Origin: Phycisphaerae bacterium
GTDB taxonomy: Bacteria > Planctomycetota > Phycisphaerae > JAJVII01
DNA length: 10,061 nt
Assembly: GCA_028706835.1 (NCBI GenBank)
Contig: JAQTVL010000111.1
Coordinates: 1 to 10,061 of the forward strand
Reading direction: 5' to 3'
Part shown: piece by piece, positions 1-6,390 of the stretch
Numbering within the stretch: the first letter of the stretch is position 1
Layout of the letters: every line of letters starts with the position of its first letter
Notes under the pieces: model-generated
The model's database searches: none
What the model saw: the letters and a program-made list of their open reading frames with translations, nothing else
Told to the model about the DNA's origin: nothing
Position numbers and translations under genes: made by a program

Positions 1-22
1 CGCACTCCACAAACGGCGAAGA
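1..22 (-). repeat. Partial copy of the REP-like dispersed repeat
   Basis: These 22 bases are the exact reverse complement of 4713-4734, which covers the left flank and first bases of the paired palindrome at 4726-4811. The identity stops after base 22, and the copy runs off the window's left edge, so its palindromic core cannot be seen. It shows that the repeat unit includes the flank (cttcgccgttt) as well as the palindrome, and that it is dispersed rather than unique. The rest of 1-109 shows no gene and no other structure. Confidence 0.75.
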
Positions 23-109
23 TGGAGCGGGAAAGGCTCTGCCGTCGAGGATGTTGGACTTGTGTAGATACCAATGGTTGGCTCCGTGGGCCGCTTGCAC
101 ATTTCAGGA

Positions 110-391
110 CTACGGGAGTAGACGATAGCCGTGGATGACTTCACGATTTCGACCAAGCCTGTGGTCGTGCGGTAGATGATCCGGTATGGCCCGACAAAGT
201 GCTCGCGCAATCCTGCGTCCCCTCGTTCTGGAACGGCCCGCCCCGCGAGCGGGAAGGCGGCGATATCCTCGACTTTCGCCAAGACATCGCGTGCCAACGC
301 CGATGCGTATTGAGCCGAGTCTCGGGAAAATGAAATTGACAATCTGCTCCAGTTCATCCGCGGCCTGTTGCGACCAGATCAGGCGGTCCAT
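110..391 (-). pseudogene. RelE/ParE-family toxin gene with two compensating frameshifts
   Basis: Read straight through, this frame gives 93 residues, but only the two ends look like a ParE-type toxin: the start MDRLIWSQQAADELEQIVNF and the end VIHGYRLLP. The family core lies one frame away between about 330 and 139, where it reads SRDSAQYASALARDV, then FPLAGRAVPE, then LREHFVGPYRIIYR, then VEIVK. One extra base in the AAAA run at 327-330 leaves the frame, and one missing base near 137-142 restores it. The repaired protein would be about 95 residues, normal for ParE/RelE, which are small ribosome-dependent RNases or gyrase poisons. As written the product would be scrambled from about residue 22 to 82 and almost certainly inactive. 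The start overlaps the upstream antitoxin by 13 nt, the usual antitoxin-first layout. Sequencing error is the main alternative. Confidence 0.85.
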
Positions 392-561
392 TTCTTGAGC
401 CGCTCCTTCACCGTCGCGTGATCGACGACTCGCCCCTCGTCCAGATCACGCAGGCAGCGCTCGATCTTCAACTGCACGTAAAGCTCAGCCATGATGTCGG
501 CCGTGCTGGCCTCGCCGGGCAGCCGCGAGATGATCTGGACGGCTCGTTCCTTAGCGGTCAT
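379..561 (-). CDS. Small antitoxin partner of the ParE-like toxin
   Basis: The 60-residue product has a pattern I know from small proteins encoded directly upstream of ParE/RelE toxins: a LPGEAS stretch at 14-19, DIMAELYVQLKIE at 22-34, GRVVDH at 43-48 and a basic tail ending ERLKKWTA. Such proteins bind and neutralise the toxin and usually autoregulate their operon. I chose ATG at 561 because GAGG lies about 8 nt upstream; another in-frame ATG at 582 would add seven residues (MLGRGAK) and has weaker support. The gene is intact and overlaps the frameshifted toxin by 13 nt, so it may now be an orphan antitoxin. It lies 77 nt behind the transglutaminase-like gene on the same strand; that gap shows nothing convincing. 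The antitoxin role is inferred from context and family resemblance; no DNA-binding fold is obvious by eye. Confidence 0.72.
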   Translation of the reverse strand: MTAKERAVQIISRLPGEASTADIMAELYVQLKIERCLRDLDEGRVVDHATVKERLKKWTA

Positions 562-638
562 TTTGGCGCCTCGACCAAGCATACCACGGCTTGGATCAAA
601 GGAAAACCGGCAGGTCGCCCGGCGGGAGCCAGCCGATT

Positions 639-2225
639 TCACCCCTTGTTGCTCATCGCCAGCCGGCGCATGCGCGGCAGGTCTTTGCCTTCTGGGATGT
701 CGATGCTGAAGGTGAACGGCGATTTGTCGATCACTCGCTCGTCCGTCTTCAGTCTTCCTTCGGGTGAGTCCCAGGCGAACTCCACCACGAACTTCGCTGC
801 CTTCAGAGCGTCGGGGTTGGCGACGGCTACCTTCACTTCGTTCTTCCCGGGCATCAGTTGCGGCAGGGCGTACATGTTGTGCTGGAAAACGGTGTCCAGC
901 GAAAGTCCCGCCAGCCGGGCGTCCTTGCCGTTCAGTTCGAACCGCAGCACGTACTCCCGCGAGCCCATCAGGTTGGGCTTGGCGAAGTGCGGGCGGATGT
1001 CGGCGGATAGAGACTTGGATTCTTCCCGAAGCTCCAGCGGCGAAAACCCGGCGTCCGGCTGGGTCTTGGGCGACTTGTCGCTCCGCTTCGGCGACACCCA
1101 CACGGACACCGAAACGGACTCGCCGGTAACGGACAACTGCCCGCCTTGGAGCATGTAGGGCAGTTTCGTCCGCCACTCCAGTACCGCCAGCCTGCTCGGA
1201 TCGGCCGGCACGATCGCCCCATCCTTCACCGCCGCATTCTCGGCCCGTGCGAACTGCTTGAGCACCTCGGCTGAGTCGAACCTCGGCTGCCAGGTCAGAT
1301 GTCCGTTGGCCCAGTAGCGCCCCGTCTTCACCGTCACCTTCTTGCCCGTGCGGGCATCGGTGGACTCGATGTCCTTGACGTAGGGCTTCCAGTATGGCCA
1401 GTTGACGGTGTCGCGCTGCTCAGCCTCGACGCCGCAAAAGTGGTGCGGCGGGGCGAACTTTTCCTCGGTCTTGAACAGGAAGAACATCCCCGGCACGTGG
1501 TCCCATTCCCGCGTGTAGCGTTCGCCGGGGCGAAGCGTGATGTCCAGCGATGAGACGTCGTTCCACACCATCGGCTGGTGCTTGCCCGGATTGGACCGGG
1601 CGGCCCAGTCGGTGTCGTCCGGGCCGCACTCGGCGTGGTATTTCTTGTTGTTCGGCTCCCAGCGGATCGCGTCGTCGTACAGCGCCGCCCCGCAGGCGAA
1701 CAGCGGGGCCGGGCCGGGCTTGTCGCGCTTCAGAAGCGACGGGTCAGCCACGATCTCCTCCAGCGAAGCGATCGTCTTGCGGTCCTTGTCCCACACGCAC
1801 CCGCCCAGGAATGCGTCCATCCAGTGCCACTTGCCGTCCCATTCCACGCACACGCTGCCGTGGCCGAGCGTGGTCAGCACGTGCCCGTTCAGCCCGGCCT
1901 CGCTGAACAGCCGGGCCTGCGTGCCGGCGGTTGGCGTGCAAAGGCAGTAGCCGACGCTGTTGATCAGGTCCATGGTCCCGCCGCCGGCGTATTCCGTGAG
2001 GTAGCGGTAGTGGAACATCGTCCGGCGAACGAAGTTGTAAACGGCCAGCGCCTTGTCCTGGTCGCTCATGCCCGGCTTGACGAGGCTGTCGACCATCGCC
2101 TTGACCGACGACGTGTCCACCGACCGGTCGGTCGTGACCCGCGGATTGACAACAACATCGGCAGCCATGGCGACTCCGGAAGCCAGCAGGCAGAGGATTA
2201 CGGGCCAGAGGAGAGAGTTTTGCAT
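639..2225 (-). CDS. Secreted transglutaminase-like domain protein
   Basis: The 528-residue protein starts with a Sec signal peptide: a hydrophobic stretch at 5-19 and a likely AMA/AD cleavage site after residue 21. Residues about 55-140 look like a transglutaminase-like cysteine peptidase core. The triad candidates are Cys94 or Cys96 (motif GYCLC), His122 (LGHGSV) and Asp137 (DGKWHWMDA), with the expected DGxWxxxD pattern before the Asp. The remaining 390 residues have no domain I recognise; they look soluble and rich in beta-strand, with several Trp/Tyr-rich segments. The family includes peptidases, transglutaminases and inactive relatives, so the substrate is unknown; an exported cell-surface or polysaccharide-linked role is only a guess. 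The start lies 12 nt after the DUF5615 stop, with no strong Shine-Dalgarno, so translation may be coupled to the TA pair upstream. The gene looks intact. Confidence 0.8.
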   Translation of the reverse strand: MQNSLLWPVILCLLASGVAMAADVVVNPRVTTDRSVDTSSVKAMVDSLVKPGMSDQDKALAVYNFVRRTMFHYRYLTEYAGGGTMDLINSVGYCLCTPTAGTQARLFSEAGLNGHVLTTLGHGSVCVEWDGKWHWMDAFLGGCVWDKDRKTIASLEEIVADPSLLKRDKPGPAPLFACGAALYDDAIRWEPNNKKYHAECGPDDTDWAARSNPGKHQPMVWNDVSSLDITLRPGERYTREWDHVPGMFFLFKTEEKFAPPHHFCGVEAEQRDTVNWPYWKPYVKDIESTDARTGKKVTVKTGRYWANGHLTWQPRFDSAEVLKQFARAENAAVKDGAIVPADPSRLAVLEWRTKLPYMLQGGQLSVTGESVSVSVWVSPKRSDKSPKTQPDAGFSPLELREESKSLSADIRPHFAKPNLMGSREYVLRFELNGKDARLAGLSLDTVFQHNMYALPQLMPGKNEVKVAVANPDALKAAKFVVEFAWDSPEGRLKTDERVIDKSPFTFSIDIPEGKDLPRMRRLAMSNKG

Positions 2226-2237
2226 GTTGCGCTCACA

Positions 2238-2594
2238 TCAACTTTGGCCAGGCCGGCGCGTGCGAAGTCGCCCCGGTTGCACAGTGATGATTGCACCGTC
2301 CTGCAAATCGGTGCTGTGCTTCTGTATCGCCGAGAGGCAGACGGCCGCCTGTTCCCCCAGCGGCAGCCGGCGCAGGAGAACGATGCCCTGATGAGGCCGC
2401 CCGTGCAGGACCGCCAACGCCCCAAAGTCCTTGTCGCGCGTGATCAGAACGCGATGGCTCTCTGCGGCCTCGCGCAGAATTTCCTCGTCTCCCGGGTCTT
2501 CCGCGCGGTCGCCGACATAGACGACATCGTGACCGGCGGCCCGCAAGGCTGAGGCGACCCGCACGGCCACACAGGTGTCGATGAGCAGTCTCAC
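2238..2594 (-). CDS. DUF5615 PIN-like toxin
   Basis: The 118-residue protein matches the DUF5615 (PIN-like, Mut7-C-like) pattern: MRLLIDTCVA at the start, then AGHDVVYVGDRAEDPGDEEI (20-39), then RVLITRDKDFG (48-58). Asp6, Glu37/Glu38, Asp54 and Asp56 are the likely acidic metal-binding residues of a PIN-type RNase. Family members pair with DUF433 antitoxins in VapBC-like modules. Translation starts at GTG (2594-2592), which overlaps the antitoxin stop in a GTGA junction, a clear sign of coupling. The C-terminal end from about residue 108 is rich in Arg (GRLRTRRPGQS) and may be a poorly conserved tail. All key residues are present, so it may be active. RNase activity is inferred from the family, and targets cannot be predicted. 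Confidence 0.85.
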   Translation of the reverse strand: MRLLIDTCVAVRVASALRAAGHDVVYVGDRAEDPGDEEILREAAESHRVLITRDKDFGALAVLHGRPHQGIVLLRRLPLGEQAAVCLSAIQKHSTDLQDGAIITVQPGRLRTRRPGQS

Positions 2595-2848
2595 GTGGGT
2601 GTCTCAGCCGACAGCGGCTCGACGTACTCGTTTCCAATGGTCCGTGCGGCGTACAGCAGGCAGGCGAGAATGTCCTCCCGCTCGAGCCATGGGAAACCCT
2701 CGAGAATTGCCTCGGGGCTGTCCCCCACCGCCAGCATCTCCAGGACGTGCTCGACCGCCAACCGCCGGCCGCGGATGATGGGCTTTCCGCCGAGGATCTT
2801 CGGGTCGAACGTAATGCGCTCGATTAGTTCACGTTCGCGGGCAATCAT
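2591..2848 (-). CDS. DUF433 antitoxin (VapB-like)
   Basis: The 85-residue protein carries the DUF433 signature: ITFDPKILGGKPIIRGRRL at 12-30, then VEHVLEMLAVGDSPEAILEG at 32-51, and FPWLEREDILACLLYAAR at 52-69. This is a winged-helix-like fold found as the antitoxin beside DUF5615 toxins, and it probably binds its own promoter. The ATG start is well supported by AAGGAG six bases upstream (2855-2860). The stop overlaps the toxin start by 4 nt. The 55 bases between this gene and the UroD remnant hold the ribosome-binding site; I see no convincing promoter there, so transcription may also come from the isomerase gene further upstream. Confidence 0.88.
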   Translation of the reverse strand: MIARERELIERITFDPKILGGKPIIRGRRLAVEHVLEMLAVGDSPEAILEGFPWLEREDILACLLYAARTIGNEYVEPLSAETPT

Positions 2849-2903
2849 GAGCCGCTCCTTCGTCTACATTCTACCCGCTCCAGCGAAGTCCTGGAAAGCG
2901 AGT

Positions 2904-3060
2904 TCAGGTCGTGCGCACTTGGAACCGTTGCGTCTCCGCAAGCATCGCCAGGTAGTTCGCCGTCGGCGTGCCCGTGATCCATGTTCGACGCGCTCATCAC
3001 GTGCCGCAGGCCCGCGGTGGCTTCGAGGCATTCGCGGGTTTGCCGGCGGACGTCGTCAAT
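2904..3060 (-). pseudogene. C-terminal remnant of a UroD-like (uroporphyrinogen decarboxylase family) gene
   Basis: Beginning within the stop region of the isomerase gene, one frame reads IDDVRRQTRECLEATAGLRH, then VMSASNM. A one-base shift at the GG of 2979-2980 then gives ITGTPTANYLAMLAETQRF and ends at a TGA (2904-2906). Joined by removing one G, this is the C-terminal end of a UroD-type methyltransferase/decarboxylase domain, whose members typically end with a serine-asparagine turn followed by TPxxNYLAM. About 50 of the usual 330 or more residues remain and no start site is present. UroD-like proteins often sit beside sugar isomerase genes in Planctomycetota and related groups. The fragment abuts the isomerase stop, as if a deletion removed the upstream part. 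Homology is judged by eye; no alignment was run. Confidence 0.7.
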
Positions 3061-3919
3061 CCTGGATGACGAACTGCTCCAAGTGCCGCCGGGCGATGAT
3101 CAGGCCGGCGTGCTCGAGTTCCCTGCTATACACCGGGTCGTGTCGGCCTTCGATGTCCATGTTGCCGCGATAGCCGGCCTCGACCAGGGCGCTGACGACC
3201 TCTTTCCAGTTCACCTGTCCCAGGCCCGGCGTGCGGTCGCGGACGGCGCCGCGTTCGAAGAAGCCGATGCGGCGGACCTTGTGCCAGAGCACCTCGGCGT
3301 CCTTGGCGTGGACGTGGAAGATCCGCGAGCCGTACTCGCGGATGGTCTGCACCGGGTCGATCAGTTGGCAGATCAAGTGCGACGGGTCGTACTCCAGCCC
3401 GATGGCTTCGGACGGGATGGCCTCGAACATCGCGTCCCAGGCGACCGGGGTGTAGGCGATGTTCACGCCGCGGTGTGGGAACGAATGGAACATCGGGCAG
3501 TTCTCGAACGCGAGTTTCAGCCCCGAGTTCTCGATCCGCTTGACGATCGGCGTGAACACCTTCTTGAACGCCGGGATGTTGTCGCCGATGCTCTTGTCCG
3601 GAATCCGCCCGGCGAACGTGCACAGCGTCTTGACGCCCAACTTCTTGCACACCGGGATCAGGCTCTTCAGGTGCGCCTGGTTCCGTCTGGCCTTGGCGGG
3701 GTCCGGGTCCAGAAGGTTCGGGTAGGCTCCGACGGCCGAGACCTCGATCTTCTTCTCCGCCAGGTACTCCCGGGCCGCTTCGAGCTTGCGGTCGTTGCCC
3801 TTGACATTCGGGTCGAGCGGATCGCCCGACCAGATGAGCAGTTCGCAGGATCGGAAGCCCTGCTCCACGAGGAAATCCACGTCCGCCTTCGAGTAGCGAA
3901 TCAGCACGCCGATCTTCAT
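3056..3919 (-). CDS. Sugar phosphate isomerase/epimerase-like TIM barrel
   Basis: The 287-residue protein is of normal length for the xylose-isomerase-like (AP endonuclease 2) TIM-barrel family. It begins MKIGVLIRYS, and the usual metal-site residues are present: Glu139 (AFENCP), Asp178 and His181 (EYDPSHL), His202/His204 (FHVHAKD) and Glu257 (DIEGRHD). A divalent-metal sugar isomerase, epimerase or dehydratase activity is likely; the substrate cannot be read from sequence, though myo-inositol catabolic enzymes (IolE/IolI types) belong to this family. There is no signal peptide, so it is cytoplasmic. The start is supported by AAAGGAG ending five bases upstream. A candidate promoter lies at 3948-3975. 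Its stop touches the UroD remnant. Confidence 0.87.
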   Translation of the reverse strand: MKIGVLIRYSKADVDFLVEQGFRSCELLIWSGDPLDPNVKGNDRKLEAAREYLAEKKIEVSAVGAYPNLLDPDPAKARRNQAHLKSLIPVCKKLGVKTLCTFAGRIPDKSIGDNIPAFKKVFTPIVKRIENSGLKLAFENCPMFHSFPHRGVNIAYTPVAWDAMFEAIPSEAIGLEYDPSHLICQLIDPVQTIREYGSRIFHVHAKDAEVLWHKVRRIGFFERGAVRDRTPGLGQVNWKEVVSALVEAGYRGNMDIEGRHDPVYSRELEHAGLIIARRHLEQFVIQD

Positions 3920-3947
3920 AGAGGCTCCTTTTCAAGTGTGAGCGATC

Positions 3948-3975
3948 ATTATGACGCGGCGGCGAACCGGTGCAA
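3948..3975 (-). promoter_or_regulatory. Candidate sigma-70-type promoter for the isomerase gene
   Basis: Read on the minus strand, a good -10 box CATAAT (3948-3953, 5/6) lies 16 bases after a weak -35 TTGCAC (3970-3975, 3/6). It stands about 30 bases before the ATG, and the strong ribosome-binding site lies between. Just upstream, a short hairpin (4008-4021, stem GCGGA/TCCGC) follows the stop of the preceding gene, but it lacks a T-run and I do not call it a terminator. Confidence 0.4.
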
Positions 3976-4021
3976 GAGAGGGAAACGTTGATTGCTGAAT
4001 GCTGACCGCGGAAAGCTCCGC

Positions 4022-4630
4022 TCAGAACAGCCCGCCTGCGTTCAGCGAGATGTTCTTGCCCGCGGTCGATTGGCCGTTGTACTCCAGCAGGTCGGCCTTC
4101 TCCATCAGCCATTGGCCGTCGGGTTGGCGGCGGAGGGCGAGTTGCCAGCGGGTCAGCGTGTAGCCGGCGCTGCCGATCGTGCGCGATTGGCCGGTCACTT
4201 TCACCTCGAAATTCGCGGTCGCCTGCGTTCCGTGGCGGGCGATGTCCTCGTCGCGGATGGCCACCGTGTCAAACGAGAACAGCCCCATCACCCCGGACGC
4301 CAATGTGACGGCGTTGTCCCGGCCGGTGATCTGCGATTGGCCGGACACCGCGATGGTGAAGTCGTCGGTCATCCGCTGGCCGAGCGGCTGCGCGTGGCCT
4401 TCCTTCAGGTCCCTACAGACGCCGGCCAGCAGGGCGTCGATCTTCTCGCCGTCGGTGACCACCAGCCGATCGCCCAGCAGCACGGCCAGCGCCAGGACGA
4501 TCGGCGCCGCCGGGGCCAACCGGACGATCCCCCGCCCCCGCCACGCCAGAAACGCCAGCGGAAACGCCAGGATGAGCAGTCCAATAACCAGCGGAAGGGG
4601 CCGGCCGAAGACGAGTTCGTAGATGTCCAT
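4022..4630 (-). CDS. Two-helix membrane protein with a possible NTF2-like domain
   Basis: From ATG at 4630 the product is 202 residues. Two hydrophobic helices stand near the start (about 12-30 and 37-54), separated by the basic turn RGRG. A soluble domain follows from about 58 to the end. It has alternating strands with repeated VSGQSQITGRDNAV-like and VTGQSRTIGSAGY-like pieces, and a closing RWQLALRRQPDGQWLMEKAD stretch. Such an ending (a strand, a turn with DGxW, then a strand) is typical of SnoaL/NTF2-like folds, but I cannot assign a family. A longer frame to 4693 would add 21 residues rich in Pro and charged residues; I rejected it because it weakens the membrane start. No strong Shine-Dalgarno is seen. 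It is divergent from ino1 and 102 bases upstream of the isomerase gene. The function is unknown. Confidence 0.7.
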   Translation of the reverse strand: MDIYELVFGRPLPLVIGLLILAFPLAFLAWRGRGIVRLAPAAPIVLALAVLLGDRLVVTDGEKIDALLAGVCRDLKEGHAQPLGQRMTDDFTIAVSGQSQITGRDNAVTLASGVMGLFSFDTVAIRDEDIARHGTQATANFEVKVTGQSRTIGSAGYTLTRWQLALRRQPDGQWLMEKADLLEYNGQSTAGKNISLNAGGLF

Positions 4631-4725
4631 CCGCTCATCATAGGGCGAAGATCGCGCAACGTGAAGGGCGCAGGGGGCCGGGGGGTGTGGCAAGATTCGG
4701 TGGCCAGAGTAACTCTTCGCCGTTT

Positions 4726-4811
4726 GTGGAGTGCGGTAGCGCAGCTACCGCTATGGCGGGCAGTAGCGACGTTGCACAACCCAAAGCGGTAGCTGCGCTA
4801 CCGCACTCCAC
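4726..4811. repeat. Paired REP-like palindrome (27-bp perfect inverted repeat)
   Basis: Arm 1 (4726-4752) and arm 2 (4785-4811) are exact reverse complements over 27 bases, separated by a 32-base spacer. Each arm also holds its own hairpin: GCGGTAGC, a 3-base loop GCA, then GCTACCGC. Each arm can therefore fold alone or the two can pair into one long stem. This two-headed layout resembles REP doublets (BIMEs), which are usually mobilised by a RAYT (IS200-like Tyr) transposase; none is in the window. The outer flank (from 4713) recurs at 1-22. No T-run follows, so it is not a normal intrinsic terminator. Confidence 0.9.
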
Positions 4812-4882
4812 GAAAAGACGGATTGGCGAGCATGCCACCAATTTCTGCCGCGTTCGGGGGCGGGGCGAATATGACTCGACTG

Positions 4883-4911
4883 TTGACGGCTTGGCCGGTT
4901 TGTCATAGAGT
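4883..4911 (+). promoter_or_regulatory. Candidate sigma-70-type promoter for the ino1 operon
   Basis: TTGACG (4883-4888, 5/6 to the -35 consensus) and TAGAGT (4906-4911, 4/6 to the -10) are separated by exactly 17 bases. The predicted transcript would start near 4918 and give a leader of about 68 bases before the ATG at 4986. The REP-like doublet ends 71 bases upstream of the -35 box. This is the best promoter match in the gap, but it is not proven. Confidence 0.5.
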
Positions 4912-4985
4912 CTTCGAACTGAAAACCAGCCGATCTACCCGGCGCGGCGTCGTGGCCGGCGGATTGCTGTTTTGGATTTTCAGCA

Positions 4986-6098
4986 ATGTCAAAGATCAAG
5001 ATCGCCATCGCCGGCGTCGGCAACTGTGCCAGTTCGCTCATTCAGGGTATCCACTACTACCGCAAGGCGGCGGCTGCGGCCGAGGGCGATGGCCACGTCG
5101 GCCTGATGCACTGGGACCTCGGCGGCTACCTGCCCGGGGACCTGGACGTCGTCGCGGCGTTCGACATCGACGCCCGGAAGGTCGGCCAGCCGCTCGGCAA
5201 GGCCCTCGCGGCCGCGCCCAACAACACGAAGATATTCTTCGACCTGAACAAGCTGCCCGCCCGGAGCCCCGTGGTCCAGATGGGCCAGGTGCTCGACGGC
5301 GTCAGCGCGCACATGGCCGACTACCCCGAGCACCAGCGGTTCGTGGTGTCCAAGGCCAAGCCGGTCAACGTGGCCAAGGTGCTCCGCGCTACGGGCGCCG
5401 AGGTGCTCATCAACTACATGCCCGTCGGCAGCCAGAAGGCCACCGAGGCATACGCCCAGGCGGCGCTCGACGCCGGCGTGGCGCTGGTCAACTGCATGCC
5501 CGTCTTCATCGTGTCCACGAAGAAGTGGTCGGACAAGTTCGCCGCAGCTCACCTGCCGTGCGTCGGCGACGACATCAAGGCCCAGGTCGGGGCGACCATC
5601 GTGCACCGCGTGCTCACCCGGCTGTTCCACGACCGCGGCGTGCAGATCGACGCGACCTACCAGTTGAACACCGGCGGCAACACCGACTTTCTGAACATGC
5701 TCAACCGCTCGCGCCTGACCAGCAAGAAGATCAGCAAGACCGAGGCGGTGCAGAGCCAGCTCGACGTGCCGCTGCCGGCCGACCAGGTCCACATCGGGCC
5801 GTCGGATTTCGTGCCGTGGCAGAAGGACAACAAGGTGTGCTTCCTGCGGATCGAGGGCCGCGGGTTCGGCGGCGTGCCGATGAACCTGGAGCTTCGGCTC
5901 AGCGTGGAGGATTCGCCGAACAGCGCCGGCGTGAGCATCGACGCGATCCGCTGCTGTCGCATCGCCCTGGACCGCAAGATCGGCGGGGCGCTGACGTCGG
6001 TGTCGGCCTACACCATGAAGCACCCGCCCCAGCAGTTCACCGACGACGCCGCGCGGCAGCAACTCGAACAGTTCATCGCCGGGGGGCGGGCGCGGTAG
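4986..6098 (+). CDS. ino1: Inositol-3-phosphate synthase
   Basis: This 370-residue enzyme converts glucose 6-phosphate to 1D-myo-inositol 3-phosphate in an NAD-dependent internal redox reaction in the cytoplasm (EC 5.5.1.4). The NAD-binding start IAIAGVGNCASSLIQGIHYY (6-25) closely matches the short prokaryotic/actinobacterial type. Other family landmarks are LINYMPVGS (141-149), VNCMPVF (168-174), NTGGNTDFLNM (228-238), GPSDFVPW (271-278) and DSPNSAGVSIDAIR (309-322). The length fits the short prokaryotic class rather than the roughly 500-residue eukaryotic class. No strong Shine-Dalgarno precedes the ATG; the gene starts a four-gene cluster with only 10 bases before the MNT gene. The phosphatidyltransferase three genes on suggests that its product feeds inositol lipid synthesis. 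Confidence 0.95.
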   Translation: MSKIKIAIAGVGNCASSLIQGIHYYRKAAAAAEGDGHVGLMHWDLGGYLPGDLDVVAAFDIDARKVGQPLGKALAAAPNNTKIFFDLNKLPARSPVVQMGQVLDGVSAHMADYPEHQRFVVSKAKPVNVAKVLRATGAEVLINYMPVGSQKATEAYAQAALDAGVALVNCMPVFIVSTKKWSDKFAAAHLPCVGDDIKAQVGATIVHRVLTRLFHDRGVQIDATYQLNTGGNTDFLNMLNRSRLTSKKISKTEAVQSQLDVPLPADQVHIGPSDFVPWQKDNKVCFLRIEGRGFGGVPMNLELRLSVEDSPNSAGVSIDAIRCCRIALDRKIGGALTSVSAYTMKHPPQQFTDDAARQQLEQFIAGGRAR

Positions 6099-6108
6099 AA
6101 TGTGAACC

Positions 6109-6390
6109 ATGCAACAAGCGTTGGAAGACAAAATCGCGCGCGCGGCGGAGGTTCTCCGTAAGTACGGGGCGACCGGAGTCTTCCTGTTCGGCTCGGCTAC
6201 GCGCGACGACGTGGACGAGCCGCGTGACATTGACATGGCGGTCGAGGGCTTGCCGGCGCGAATGTTTTTCGACGCTTACGCGGAAGCAGGTAATTGCCTG
6301 GACCGGGAACTGGACCTGGTTCGATTAGAGGAGAACACCCCATTCACGCGGTATCTCAAGCGTAAGGACCGGCTGCGGCGTGTTGACTGA
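6109..6390 (+). CDS. MNT-type nucleotidyltransferase (MntA-like)
   Basis: This 93-residue minimal nucleotidyltransferase has the pol-beta-fold signature FLFGSATR (25-32) with G28, S29 and R32, followed by RDIDMAV (39-45) giving Asp40 and Asp42. Asp69 (ELDLV) is the likely third acidic residue. In characterised MntA/HepT modules, the MNT protein neutralises a HEPN RNase by transferring AMP to a tyrosine, so it acts as the antitoxin. It starts 10 bases after the ino1 stop, and its last 11 bases overlap the next gene, which encodes a HepT-like protein. All catalytic residues appear to be present. There is no strong ribosome-binding site, so translation may be coupled to ino1. The antitoxin role is inferred from pairing. 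Confidence 0.85.
   Translation: MQQALEDKIARAAEVLRKYGATGVFLFGSATRDDVDEPRDIDMAVEGLPARMFFDAYAEAGNCLDRELDLVRLEENTPFTRYLKRKDRLRRVD

Larger units (their letters stand above)
4631..4985. other. Divergent intergenic region
   Basis: This 355-base gap separates the minus-strand membrane protein gene from ino1. It holds the paired REP-like repeat (4726-4811, with a repeated flank from 4713) and the candidate ino1 promoter (4883-4911). I see no protein-coding pattern in it. Confidence 0.7.

Noticed and set aside
562..638. Terminator between the transglutaminase-like gene and the antitoxin gene
   Set aside because: Only a 4-bp stem (CCGG/CCGG) before a TTTT run could be drawn, which is too weak to call.
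4631..4693. Upstream extension of the membrane protein gene to 4693
   Set aside because: The extra 21 residues are Pro-rich and charged and place no sensible sequence before the first helix. ATG at 4630 gives a normal membrane start.
4823..6328. Long plus-strand open frame of 501 codons across the ino1 region, and a 415-codon one on the opposite strand (4989-6236)
   Set aside because: Both are Arg/Ala/Pro- or Val/His-rich shadows of the GC-rich ino1 gene, with no family motif. Ino1 itself has clear conserved motifs in its own frame.
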